From: Haloarcula taiwanensis
Lineage (GTDB): Archaea > Halobacteriota > Halobacteria > Halobacteriales > Haloarculaceae
Length of the DNA stretch: 64,000 nt
Assembly: GCA_002844335.1 (NCBI GenBank)
Contig: CP019154.1
Location: forward strand, 868,001-932,000
Direction: 5' to 3'
Shown here: positions 1-7,664 of the stretch, piece by piece
How the letters are laid out: each line of letters starts with the position of its first letter
Position numbering within the stretch: the stretch's first letter is position 1
Translations under genes and position numbers: made by a program
Notes under the pieces: generated by a model
The model's input: the letters and a program-made list of their open reading frames with translations, nothing else
What the model was told of the DNA's origin: nothing
The model's database searches: none

Positions 1-372
1 GAGCACACGCCCGAGCGGGCCGAGGTAGCCCGCTTCGATGGCCAGACGAATGAAGAAGACAACGCCGACCACCAGCGCGAGCCCGCCGACCCCGCCGAGC
101 CACTTCATCCCGATGTCGCGCTCCCAGTTCCGCTCGTCGACAGGCGCGTCGCTGACGGCTGTCTCGCCGGTCTCTGGCGCTGTCCCCGAATTTTCTGTGG
201 GCTCCGATCCGGGAGCCGCTGTGTCCGCTTCAGTGGTTGCAGTTTCGTCCCCGACAGACGGAGGCGGGTCGGTGTCCAGTTTCGATTCCAGGGCGGTGAT
301 GCGTGTCTGGAGGGCATCGACCTCGGCGCGGAGGTCCCGTACTTCCGCTTCGAGGTCGTCATCATCGCTCAT
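1..372 (-). CDS. DUF2339-type membrane protein, N-terminal part
   Basis: The gene runs off the left edge; 124 codons are visible from the ATG at 372. Residues 6-32 are a charged heptad-like coiled coil. Residues 33-80 are an acidic Thr/Ser/Pro linker. A first membrane helix starts near residue 90 with the motif WLGGVGGLALVVGVVFFIRL followed by GYLGP. This coiled coil, linker and W-N/G-G entry into a helix ending in a G-(W/Y)-(I/L)-G-P turn is typical of the many-helix DUF2339 family, whose function is unknown. Only the N-terminus can be judged, so the family call is a recognition from one helix. It is divergent from the glycosyltransferase at 501, with 128 bp between. Confidence 0.7.
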   Translation of the reverse strand, partial: MSDDDDLEAEVRDLRAEVDALQTRITALESKLDTDPPPSVGDETATTEADTAAPGSEPTENSGTAPETGETAVSDAPVDERNWERDIGMKWLGGVGGLALVVGVVFFIRLAIEAGYLGPLGRVL

Positions 373-500
373 ACACTGACACGTTGCAGAGTCGCTGTAA
401 TAAACATCCAGTCGAACGACAGTTCCGACGGCTAATCCGCCATCTGTCGTCGTCAACCGCGAACGGGTGGATTTTTGAGCGGCCACGTTGTCGCTCCTGT

Positions 501-1559
501 ATGCGTGTCGCGGTCGTCGCCATGGAGACGAGTCAGTACCGGGACACAGTGGGCCGGATCCGGCTAGAGCGGGTGGCTACCGAACTCGCCGCTGCCGGCC
601 ACGACGTGACAGTGTTCTGTTCGCAGTGGTGGTCGGGATTCGATAATCAGCGCGAGCGCGACGGCGTCACCTACCGTGCCGTCACCGTCTCGCCGACCAC
701 CCCCTCCTTCTGTGTCCGCCTGCCGGTCATGCTCGCCCGGTTCCGTCCAGATGTCGTCCACGTCCACCCGACGCCGTCGTCGGTCGCACTCGCGGCCAAG
801 GCCGGTGCAACGCTGTCTCGCGCGCCGCTTCTCACGGAGTGGTATGGGGACGAGGACGTGCCCGAGAGCCGCCGGGCCGACCTCGCGCTCCGCGCGTCGG
901 ATTGCCTCGTCACACCGTCCGAACTCGTCCGCACGCGAGTCCGCGAGCGGGGAGCGACGGCGGACCAGACCACGATTCTCCCACAGAGCATCGACATGGA
1001 CCTCGTTAGAGAGACCGATGCCGGCGAGGAGATCGACGTGGTGTACGCCCACCGACTGGACGGCAGCGCGAACGTCGAGTCGCTGCTGCTCGGGCTGGCG
1101 GAACTCAGACAGAAGGGCTGGTCGGCGACGATCATCGGCGACGGCCCCGAGCGAGCGTACTACGAACAGGAGGCCGCCGACCTCCGCATCGACGACCGCG
1201 TGACCTTCGTCGGTGCGTGCGACGTAGAGGAGCGCGTCTCGATTTACAAGGGCGCGCACGTGTTCGTCCAGACGGCGTTTCGCGAGTGTTTCGCTACCGA
1301 CCTCCTCTGGGCGATGGCCTGTGGCTGTATCGGCATCGTGGAGTACCAGGCTGAGTCATCAGCCCACGAACTCATCGAGCAGCGCAACCGTGCGTTCCGA
1401 GTGACGAACCCGCAGGAAATCGCCGACAAAATCGCTGAATCAGCCGGATTCGAGCGCCGGACGGTCGACGAATCCTGTGCCGAGTTCGACCACGCGCAGG
1501 TCCGAGCAGAGTATGAGGACCTCTACGAGAAGCAAATCGAAGATACCGGTCTTTTCTAA
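501..1559 (+). CDS. Glycosyltransferase family 4 (GT-B fold)
   Basis: 352 residues. The N-terminal Rossmann half begins MRVAVVAMETSQYRD and has the usual 'ELAAAGHDVTVFCSQ' and 'RPDVVHVHP' elements. The C-terminal half has 'VYAHRLDGSANVESLLLGL', 'ATIIGDGPER', 'RVTFVG' and near residue 260 'FRECFATDLLWAMACG', equivalent to the E-x7-E nucleotide-sugar site of GT4 enzymes. Only the first Glu of that motif is evident; Asp/Leu stand near the second. A longer frame continues upstream to 303, but ATG 501 gives the canonical GT4 start and the extension reads as non-native. Likely transfers a sugar from a nucleotide donor to a lipid or glycan on the cytoplasmic face; substrate unknown. Confidence 0.85.
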   Translation: MRVAVVAMETSQYRDTVGRIRLERVATELAAAGHDVTVFCSQWWSGFDNQRERDGVTYRAVTVSPTTPSFCVRLPVMLARFRPDVVHVHPTPSSVALAAKAGATLSRAPLLTEWYGDEDVPESRRADLALRASDCLVTPSELVRTRVRERGATADQTTILPQSIDMDLVRETDAGEEIDVVYAHRLDGSANVESLLLGLAELRQKGWSATIIGDGPERAYYEQEAADLRIDDRVTFVGACDVEERVSIYKGAHVFVQTAFRECFATDLLWAMACGCIGIVEYQAESSAHELIEQRNRAFRVTNPQEIADKIAESAGFERRTVDESCAEFDHAQVRAEYEDLYEKQIEDTGLF

Positions 1560-1607
1560 TCGGAACGTCGCTCAGACGCGCTGGCGACGTGGACAAATTG
1601 CCGCCAG

Positions 1608-3347
1608 TCAGTACGGGATGACGCGGAACCCTTCGGGAAGCACCAGCCCGAACACGAGGAACAACACGGCCGCGATACCAGCCGCGATGAGGGCATAGGG
1701 TGCTTGACTTCTGACGTGAACCATGTGGTCGCTTCCGCTCGTCGACGACGCCAGCACGGTCGTGTCGCTGATGGGTGAGGTATGGTCGCCGAAGATGCCG
1801 CCGCTGAACACCGCGCCGAGGACGAGCGGGAGGTTCGCACCCGTCGAGAACGCCAGCGGGATGGCGATGGGGAACATGATCCCGTAGGTCGACCACGACG
1901 ACCCGTCTGAGAAGCTGACAAACGAGGTTACGAGGAAGACACCGACCGGAATGACAAACGCAGGCACGCCGCCGAAGACGTTCGTCACGAACGACGAGAT
2001 GCCCAGTATCGTCACCGCGTTCTGGATGGAACTGGCGAACATCAGGATGACAGCCGCGAGGAGGATGCCTTTGAAGCCGACCATCATCGCATCGGTCGCG
2101 TCGTCGTTGGACGGGATGTCGCCCTTCCAGCGATACAGCAGGAAGGCGACGATGAGCGCGGAGAACGAGGCCAGACCGAGCTGGACGCCGCCGATGTTGA
2201 ACGCCCACGGCCCGCTCGGCGGCGTGATTAGCTGCCAACTGCCGAGCTGGAGCAGTGTGGTCCCCATCCCTTCCTTCCCCTTGACGTAGATGACGGGGCT
2301 GGCTCGCCAGAACATCGCGCCGAGGCCGACGACAATCATCGTGAGGATCGGCCAGGCGAAGTTCCGCCAGTCCGGTGTGGCGGTTTCGGCCACCTCGTAT
2401 TCGTCCATCTCTGCGGAAATCATCGGGTCTGCGTCGTCTCCGACGACCTTCCCTTCGCTTCTCGCCCGGGTCTCTTCGGTCCCCATCCCGTAGATGTTTG
2501 GCACGACCTGCCACGCGACAAGGCCAGCGAGGCCGAGCGCAATCCACGAGTAGAAGCCGGTAAACAGCGTGTTGAAAAACAGCGGCCAGACAGCCCCGGT
2601 CGCCGCAGTGACCTGCTCGCCGCCGGTGTTGACGAAGTTGGTCATGCCCGACGGGAGCGTCCCCTGCTGCTGTGCCTCGACGAGACCGCCACCGATGAAG
2701 CCGACCATCGCCGCGCCCCACGTCGAGTAGAACGCGAGCCGTGACGCTGGCGACCCCGCTGAGTCGACGTAGTAGGCCAGTTTAGCCCGCGAAACGTCGA
2801 ACTTGTCGGTCAGCGGCCGCATCATCGAGCCGACCACGAGGCAGTTGAAGTAGTCGTCGATATGGATGGCGATACCGGCCAGGAAAGCGGCCTTCTCGGC
2901 GTCTGCGGCGGAGTCGGCCCGCGCCACCAGCGACTCCAGCACGCCCTGTATCGCCCCAGCTCGAATCATCAGTCCGATCAGCCCGCCGATGGCGAAGATG
3001 GCGAGGAGGACGTTCTTCACGTACCATTCCCCGAACAGCGGGGCCGTGGCGATGATTTCCGGCACGAGCTTCAGCCCGAAGATCGCTCCGAGTACGATGC
3101 CACCGACGCCGACTGTCCAGGGACTCCCGTCCTCGGCCTGTGGCTGGACGGTGGCCACCTCACCGCCAGCGGTGATCAGGTCCGACGGGACCCCGACAGC
3201 CTGGGGGTGTAATGCGCCGACCAGCACGCCTGTGATGACGATGCCCACGAACAGCCCGATAAGGGCGTCACGGGTGTACCAGGCGAGACCGATGGCGACG
3301 AGCGCAGGGACGATAGACCACGGTCCAGCCGCGATTCCCTCAACCAT
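1608..3347 (-). CDS. nhaC: Na+/H+ antiporter NhaC family protein
   Basis: 579 residues with about a dozen hydrophobic helices. The family signature is visible twice as inverted-repeat halves: 'GIAIHIDDYFNCLVVGSMMRPLTDKF' near residue 165 and 'FSGGIFGDHTSPISDTTVLAS' near residue 530, the G-D-x2-S-P-x-S-D-T motif of NhaC transporters. The frame stays open to 4076, but the ATG at 3347 is chosen because a TATA box lies 21-29 bases upstream and the N-terminus then starts just before the first helix. The charged loop between helices (around residues 320-350) is cytoplasmic by inference. The transported ion or solute cannot be read from sequence; NhaC relatives include Na+/H+ and amino acid antiporters. 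Confidence 0.85.
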   Translation of the reverse strand: MVEGIAAGPWSIVPALVAIGLAWYTRDALIGLFVGIVITGVLVGALHPQAVGVPSDLITAGGEVATVQPQAEDGSPWTVGVGGIVLGAIFGLKLVPEIIATAPLFGEWYVKNVLLAIFAIGGLIGLMIRAGAIQGVLESLVARADSAADAEKAAFLAGIAIHIDDYFNCLVVGSMMRPLTDKFDVSRAKLAYYVDSAGSPASRLAFYSTWGAAMVGFIGGGLVEAQQQGTLPSGMTNFVNTGGEQVTAATGAVWPLFFNTLFTGFYSWIALGLAGLVAWQVVPNIYGMGTEETRARSEGKVVGDDADPMISAEMDEYEVAETATPDWRNFAWPILTMIVVGLGAMFWRASPVIYVKGKEGMGTTLLQLGSWQLITPPSGPWAFNIGGVQLGLASFSALIVAFLLYRWKGDIPSNDDATDAMMVGFKGILLAAVILMFASSIQNAVTILGISSFVTNVFGGVPAFVIPVGVFLVTSFVSFSDGSSWSTYGIMFPIAIPLAFSTGANLPLVLGAVFSGGIFGDHTSPISDTTVLASSTSGSDHMVHVRSQAPYALIAAGIAAVLFLVFGLVLPEGFRVIPY

Positions 3348-3367
3348 GCCGGCACGTCTAGGTGGCG

Positions 3368-3376
3368 CTATATTAA
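3368..3376 (-). promoter_or_regulatory. TATA box of the nhaC gene at 3347
   Basis: Reads TTAATATAG on the minus strand, 21-29 bases upstream of the ATG at 3347. This spacing fits a leaderless archaeal transcript. Confidence 0.6.
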
Positions 3377-3449
3377 GGTATGTATTCGCAGCCGCGTCAG
3401 GGATTGTCCAGACGAAACCCGTTTGAGCGTCGGTCCCCTCCACTCGGTA

Positions 3450-5315
3450 GTGACAGTCGAGGAGCCAGCTGACCGAGACGACGACTCGGATGCCACCACG
3501 GAACTCGAACTCGACGCCGTCTACGACGCCATCGATGCTGTCGGCCGCCCACATCTGACGGCGACGGAGCTCTCCCGCAAAACGGATCTGACGCCCGACG
3601 AGGCGCGGGCGGCACTGGAGGGGATCGCCGACGACGGCGACATCGAGCGCCAGGACGTGTCCGAAGTCGAGTCTGTATGGTATCCGACGGACATCGCAGA
3701 AGTGACCGACCGCGAGCGCGTCGTCCTGTTTCCCGACCGCCGTGAAGTGGTGGTCGAACACCCCGACCAGTTCACGCGTGCGCAACTCTCGCAGTTCGCC
3801 CGACTGCAGGACACCAACCGCTCGGGCGGCTACGTGTACGAACTCCGCGAGGAGGACATCTGGGCTGCACCCCACGAGTCTCTGGAGGACCTGCTCGCGA
3901 CGATGCGAGACGTGCTGGGCGAACGCTCGCCACACCTCGAAGAGTGGGTGACGAGCCAGTGGGAGCGCGCCCGGAAGTTCCGCCTGAAGACCCACGAGGA
4001 CGGCTACGTCGTGCTCGAAGCCGAAAGCGACGATCTGATGGGCAACGTCGCCCGGCCGAAACTCGACGACGACCACCTCCGGGCCCCCATCTCCGACTCG
4101 GAGTCGTGGGTCAACGAGGACGCGACCGCCGAAATCAAGCGCACACTGTACGAGGCGGGCTATCCGGTTCGGGACGACCGCGACCTCGAAACGGGCGACG
4201 CTATCGAGATGGATCTGCGCCTGCGCCTGCGGGACTACCAGCAGGACTGGGTGGAGCGGTTCACCGAGCAGGGCTCGGGCGTGTTCGTCGGCCCGCCGGG
4301 GTCGGGCAAGACCGTCGCCGCGATGGGTGCGATGGCCGCTATTGGCGGCGAGACGCTAATTCTCGTCCCCTCGCGCGAACTCGCGACCCAGTGGCGCGAC
4401 GAACTGGTCCGGCACACCTCGCTCACTGACGACGACATCGGCGAGTACCACGGCGGCGAGAAGTCCATCTGCCCGGTCACCATCGCCACCTACCGCACCG
4501 CCGGCATGGACCGCCACCGGAAACTGTTCGACCAGCGCAAGTGGGGGCTCATCGTCTACGACGAGGTCCACCACGTCCCCTCGCCCATCCACCGGCGGAG
4601 CGCGGACCTCCAGACCAAACACCGCCTGGGCCTGACCGCGACGCCGACCCGCGAGAGCGACGACGAGGAGGAGATATTCACGCTCGTCGGCCCGCCAATT
4701 GGGACCGACTGGGGCAAACTGTTCGACGAGGGGTACGTCTCCGAGCCGGAGGTCGAAATCCGCCTCGTGCCGTGGGGCAACGAGACCGAACAGTCAGAGT
4801 ACAGTTCCACGTCGGGCCACGACCGCCGGCAGGCCGCCGCCAGCAACACCGGGAAGGTAGACGAGATTCGCTACGCGCTGGCCGAGAACCACGCCGCGAA
4901 GGCGCTGGTGTTCATCGAGTATCTCGATCAGGGTGAGGCCATCAGCGAGGCCATCGACGCACCATTTATCAGCGGTGAAACGCCACACGCTCGCCGAGAG
5001 AAGCTGTTTGACGAGTTCCGCCGGGGCGAACTCGACACGCTGGTCGTCTCCCGCGTCGGCGACGAGGGTATTGACCTGCCGGACGCCGAACTCGCCATCG
5101 TCGCCTCCGGGCTTGGCGGGTCCCGCCGCCAGGGCGCACAGCGGGCCGGTCGAACGATGCGCCCCGCCGGCGACGCCCGGATGGTCATTCTCGCGACGCG
5201 AGGGACGACTGAAGAGGACTTCGTCCGCCGGCAGATGCGCCACCTCGCTTCAAAGGGCATCCGCGTGACAGAGACGGAGGCCGAGGCCGTCGAGCCGCCG
5301 GCCGAGACGGAGTGA
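3450..5315 (+). CDS. XPB/Rad25-like superfamily 2 DNA helicase
   Basis: 621 residues. A winged-helix-like N-terminal region (20-70) and a damage-recognition-like region precede the helicase core. Walker A is GPPGSGKT near residue 285. Motif II is 'VYDEVHH' (DEVH box), as in XPB rather than DEAD proteins. Motif III is 'GLTATPTR'; motif V/VI includes 'RVGDEGIDLPDAELAI' and 'RRQGAQRAGRTMRP'. Archaeal XPB acts in repair or transcription-linked remodelling; the specific role here is inferred from family. Start: GTG 3450 gives MTVEEPAD; an in-frame TTG at 3423 would add nine residues. Transcribed away from nhaC. No frameshift or missing motif seen. Confidence 0.85.
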   Translation: MTVEEPADRDDDSDATTELELDAVYDAIDAVGRPHLTATELSRKTDLTPDEARAALEGIADDGDIERQDVSEVESVWYPTDIAEVTDRERVVLFPDRREVVVEHPDQFTRAQLSQFARLQDTNRSGGYVYELREEDIWAAPHESLEDLLATMRDVLGERSPHLEEWVTSQWERARKFRLKTHEDGYVVLEAESDDLMGNVARPKLDDDHLRAPISDSESWVNEDATAEIKRTLYEAGYPVRDDRDLETGDAIEMDLRLRLRDYQQDWVERFTEQGSGVFVGPPGSGKTVAAMGAMAAIGGETLILVPSRELATQWRDELVRHTSLTDDDIGEYHGGEKSICPVTIATYRTAGMDRHRKLFDQRKWGLIVYDEVHHVPSPIHRRSADLQTKHRLGLTATPTRESDDEEEIFTLVGPPIGTDWGKLFDEGYVSEPEVEIRLVPWGNETEQSEYSSTSGHDRRQAAASNTGKVDEIRYALAENHAAKALVFIEYLDQGEAISEAIDAPFISGETPHARREKLFDEFRRGELDTLVVSRVGDEGIDLPDAELAIVASGLGGSRRQGAQRAGRTMRPAGDARMVILATRGTTEEDFVRRQMRHLASKGIRVTETEAEAVEPPAETE

Positions 5316-5327
5316 GCAGAGATGGGA

Positions 5328-5936
5328 TTACGCTCGCGCCCGGAAAAACGCGAACACCCCACCGAGTTCGTCGTCGACGGTTTCGACACCGGTGACGGAG
5401 AAGCCGGCCTCAGTCAGTAGCTCGCGATTGCGACTGCGCCCGTAGAAGCTCCAGGCCATCTCGGTATCGGTCCCCAGCCAGTTCTCGTTGGTGCCCGCCC
5501 ACTGTTCGTCGCCCAGCGCGGCCAGGAGTCGACCGCCCGGCTCGAGCACGCGTTCGAACTCGGCGAAGACGGCAGCGTGTTCCGCTCGCGGAACGTGGAT
5601 GACCGCGTGCAGTGAGACGACCGCATCGAACGTGTCTGCTGGGAACGGCAGCGCTGCCAGGTCCCCCTGACAGAGCCGCGGTCCGGGGACCCGCTCGCGC
5701 GCCGTTCGTAGCTGCTCGCGAGAGATGTCCAGTCCGGTGACAGTGTGCTCGGCTGCGAGACTGTCCATCGCGGGCGTTCCGGCGCCACAGCCGGCATCGA
5801 GAACCCGGCTTTCGGCAGGCAGGCGATCCGCGAGGCTTGCGACCAGATCGCGCTCGCGACCCTCACCGTCACGCTCGGTCGCGTAGGTCGCGGCGATATC
5901 GTCGTAGCCCTCGCGGACGATGTCGCGTCGATTCAT
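5328..5936 (-). CDS. Class I SAM-dependent methyltransferase
   Basis: 202 residues. Motif I 'VLDAGCGAGTPAMDSL' near residue 45 is the SAM-binding glycine loop. Motif II 'VTGLDISREQL' has the acidic residue for the ribose. 'GDLAALPFPADTFDAVVSLHAVIHV' is the post-II/III region, and 'RVLEPGGRLLAAL' is motif III. The pattern is that of the Methyltransf_11 (UbiE-like) group. The substrate cannot be told. ATG 5936 is preferred over upstream in-frame codons because MNRRDIVREGYDDIAATY is a normal family N-terminus. Ends 12 bases from the helicase stop, convergent. Confidence 0.8.
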   Translation of the reverse strand: MNRRDIVREGYDDIAATYATERDGEGRERDLVASLADRLPAESRVLDAGCGAGTPAMDSLAAEHTVTGLDISREQLRTARERVPGPRLCQGDLAALPFPADTFDAVVSLHAVIHVPRAEHAAVFAEFERVLEPGGRLLAALGDEQWAGTNENWLGTDTEMAWSFYGRSRNRELLTEAGFSVTGVETVDDELGGVFAFFRARA

Positions 5937-6018
5937 ACGCGGTGCTCTCGACAGTCCGGAATAGCTCTTTGGGTGGTGTGGGAGCGGGTACAACCCGGGC
6001 ACCACAACACTACGTGGC

Positions 6019-7527
6019 TCAGCGGGAATCGAAGTTGCGCCGTTCGGTGTCGAGTCGACGAGCGGTCTCGGCCACGTCCTGTATCTTCTCTGTCTGCCGT
6101 TCGTTCGTCGCTGCAAGGTCGTCGAGCTGTGCCGACATATCGTCGATACCGCTCGACAGCTCGTCGATCATGCTGGCGACTTCTTCTGTCGACGCCGCCT
6201 GGTCGTCGGTCGCCGCAGAGACCTCCTGAATGCCCTGTGACGCCTCGTTGACCGCCGAAACAATCTCTTCGAGCCGTTCAGCTGCCGTCTCGACCTGATC
6301 GATGCCCTCCGTCACCTGTTCGGTCACGGTTTCGAGGCTCTCGACGGCGTCGACGGTCTCGTCCTGAATCTCCGTGACGGTGTCTTCGATCCGGTTCGCG
6401 TGTTCCTGTGAATCCCCGGCGAGCGTCTTGATTTCGTCGGCGACGACGGCGAACCCATCGCCCGCCTCGCCGGCGCGTGCGGCTTCGATGGAGGCGTTCA
6501 GCGCGAGCATGTTCGTCTGGTCCGCGATGTCGTTTATCACTTCGACGATGTCATCGATTTCGTCGGCCTGCTCCTGTAAGCCCGCGATATCTTCCGAAAC
6601 CGTATCGACGGCGTCGTCGACGTCGTTCATCATGGCCGCAGCCTGCTGTGCGGCTTCGTTCCCACGTGCAGCCTTCTGTTCAGCTGACGTGCTGGTACTC
6701 GCGACTTCCTCGGCGGTCGACGCAATCTCCTCGATGGTCGCGCTCATATCCGCGACCTCGCCCGCCACCTCGTCCATCGACTCGGATTGGGTCTCGGCTG
6801 TCGCAGTGATCTGCTTGTTCGTCTGAGCGACCGCCTCAGCGGAGGTGCTCAGTTCGTCGATGGGTTCCTGGAGCCCGCTCTCGACCTCCTCCATCAGCGC
6901 CTGCTGGTCATCGATTGCCGATTCGAGCCGCTGGCTGTACGAGTCGATGTAGGTGTCCATCGCGACCTGCTGGTCGAGATTGAGGAGTTTGAACACGGAG
7001 AGCGCCCGCGACTGCATTTCTTCGAGCGCTTCGTCCCGGGCAGCGTCGCCCGATTGCAGGTCCTCGACAATTGTCCGCAAGAAGTGCTCGAAATAGATGC
7101 TGTAGGCCCCGAGATAGATTTTCGGCCCGAGGTCGAGCATATCGTGAATCTTCCCGATACGGGCCCGGTTCTCGAAGTACTGTTTGTCGTAGCTCCCGGC
7201 GACGAGGTCCCGGAGGTACTGCGTCTGCGTGTTCTTGAGTTGGTCGACTGACTTGGTGGACCGCCCGAAGATCTCGACGGTTTCATCGTACGACTGGAGA
7301 TGATCGTAGAAATCGTCGACGACAGATTCGGCCCGGGCGTTCGTCTCGTCCGCCATCGCGGTGAGATTGTCGACATCCGACTCGTCAAACCCAGTGAACT
7401 CCTTTCGCCAGCGTATCTCCCCGGCGTCCAGTCCGATACGGTCTGTCAGTGTCCCGCCATCGACGCCAGCCCTATCAGATTTAGTGATCCGTTTTCGAGA
7501 GCTTGTACTTTCGCTCTGAAATGCCAT
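6019..7527 (-). CDS. hemAT: HemAT globin-coupled aerotaxis transducer
   Basis: 502 residues and no transmembrane helix, so a soluble chemoreceptor. Residues about 35-195 are a sensor globin; H128 in 'RIGKIHDML' is the likely proximal haem ligand, and '[13 protein letters not shown]' follows as in other HemATs. Residues 200-500 are a long coiled-coil methyl-accepting signalling domain with the conserved tip '[20 protein letters not shown]' near residue 335 that contacts CheA/CheW. Acidic Glu/Gln-rich stretches on both arms are probable methylation sites. Known HemATs bind O2 and drive aerophobic or aerotactic behaviour. Length agrees with Halobacterium HemAT (about 490). A clear TATA box precedes the ATG. 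No che genes lie in the window. Confidence 0.93.
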   Translation of the reverse strand: MAFQSESTSSRKRITKSDRAGVDGGTLTDRIGLDAGEIRWRKEFTGFDESDVDNLTAMADETNARAESVVDDFYDHLQSYDETVEIFGRSTKSVDQLKNTQTQYLRDLVAGSYDKQYFENRARIGKIHDMLDLGPKIYLGAYSIYFEHFLRTIVEDLQSGDAARDEALEEMQSRALSVFKLLNLDQQVAMDTYIDSYSQRLESAIDDQQALMEEVESGLQEPIDELSTSAEAVAQTNKQITATAETQSESMDEVAGEVADMSATIEEIASTAEEVASTSTSAEQKAARGNEAAQQAAAMMNDVDDAVDTVSEDIAGLQEQADEIDDIVEVINDIADQTNMLALNASIEAARAGEAGDGFAVVADEIKTLAGDSQEHANRIEDTVTEIQDETVDAVESLETVTEQVTEGIDQVETAAERLEEIVSAVNEASQGIQEVSAATDDQAASTEEVASMIDELSSGIDDMSAQLDDLAATNERQTEKIQDVAETARRLDTERRNFDSR

Positions 7528-7552
7528 GGCGAGGAGTCAACCGACATAAGGG

Positions 7553-7558
7553 TTATAT
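7553..7558 (-). promoter_or_regulatory. TATA box of hemAT
   Basis: ATATAA on the minus strand, centred 28 bases upstream of the ATG at 7527; fits a leaderless transcript. Confidence 0.65.
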
Positions 7559-7664
7559 GTTCGCCCCTAATTCTCATCGTTGAGAAACATAAATAATTGG
7601 AGGGAATATCCGGGTATGGCGGTATAGTCTGGCGGTTGTCCAACTGTCTGTTTGGCTGGCCGAC

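Noticed and set aside
3423..3449. TTG start for the helicase
   Set aside because: GTG at 3450 gives a more usual N-terminus; TTG starts are rare in these genes. Not excluded.
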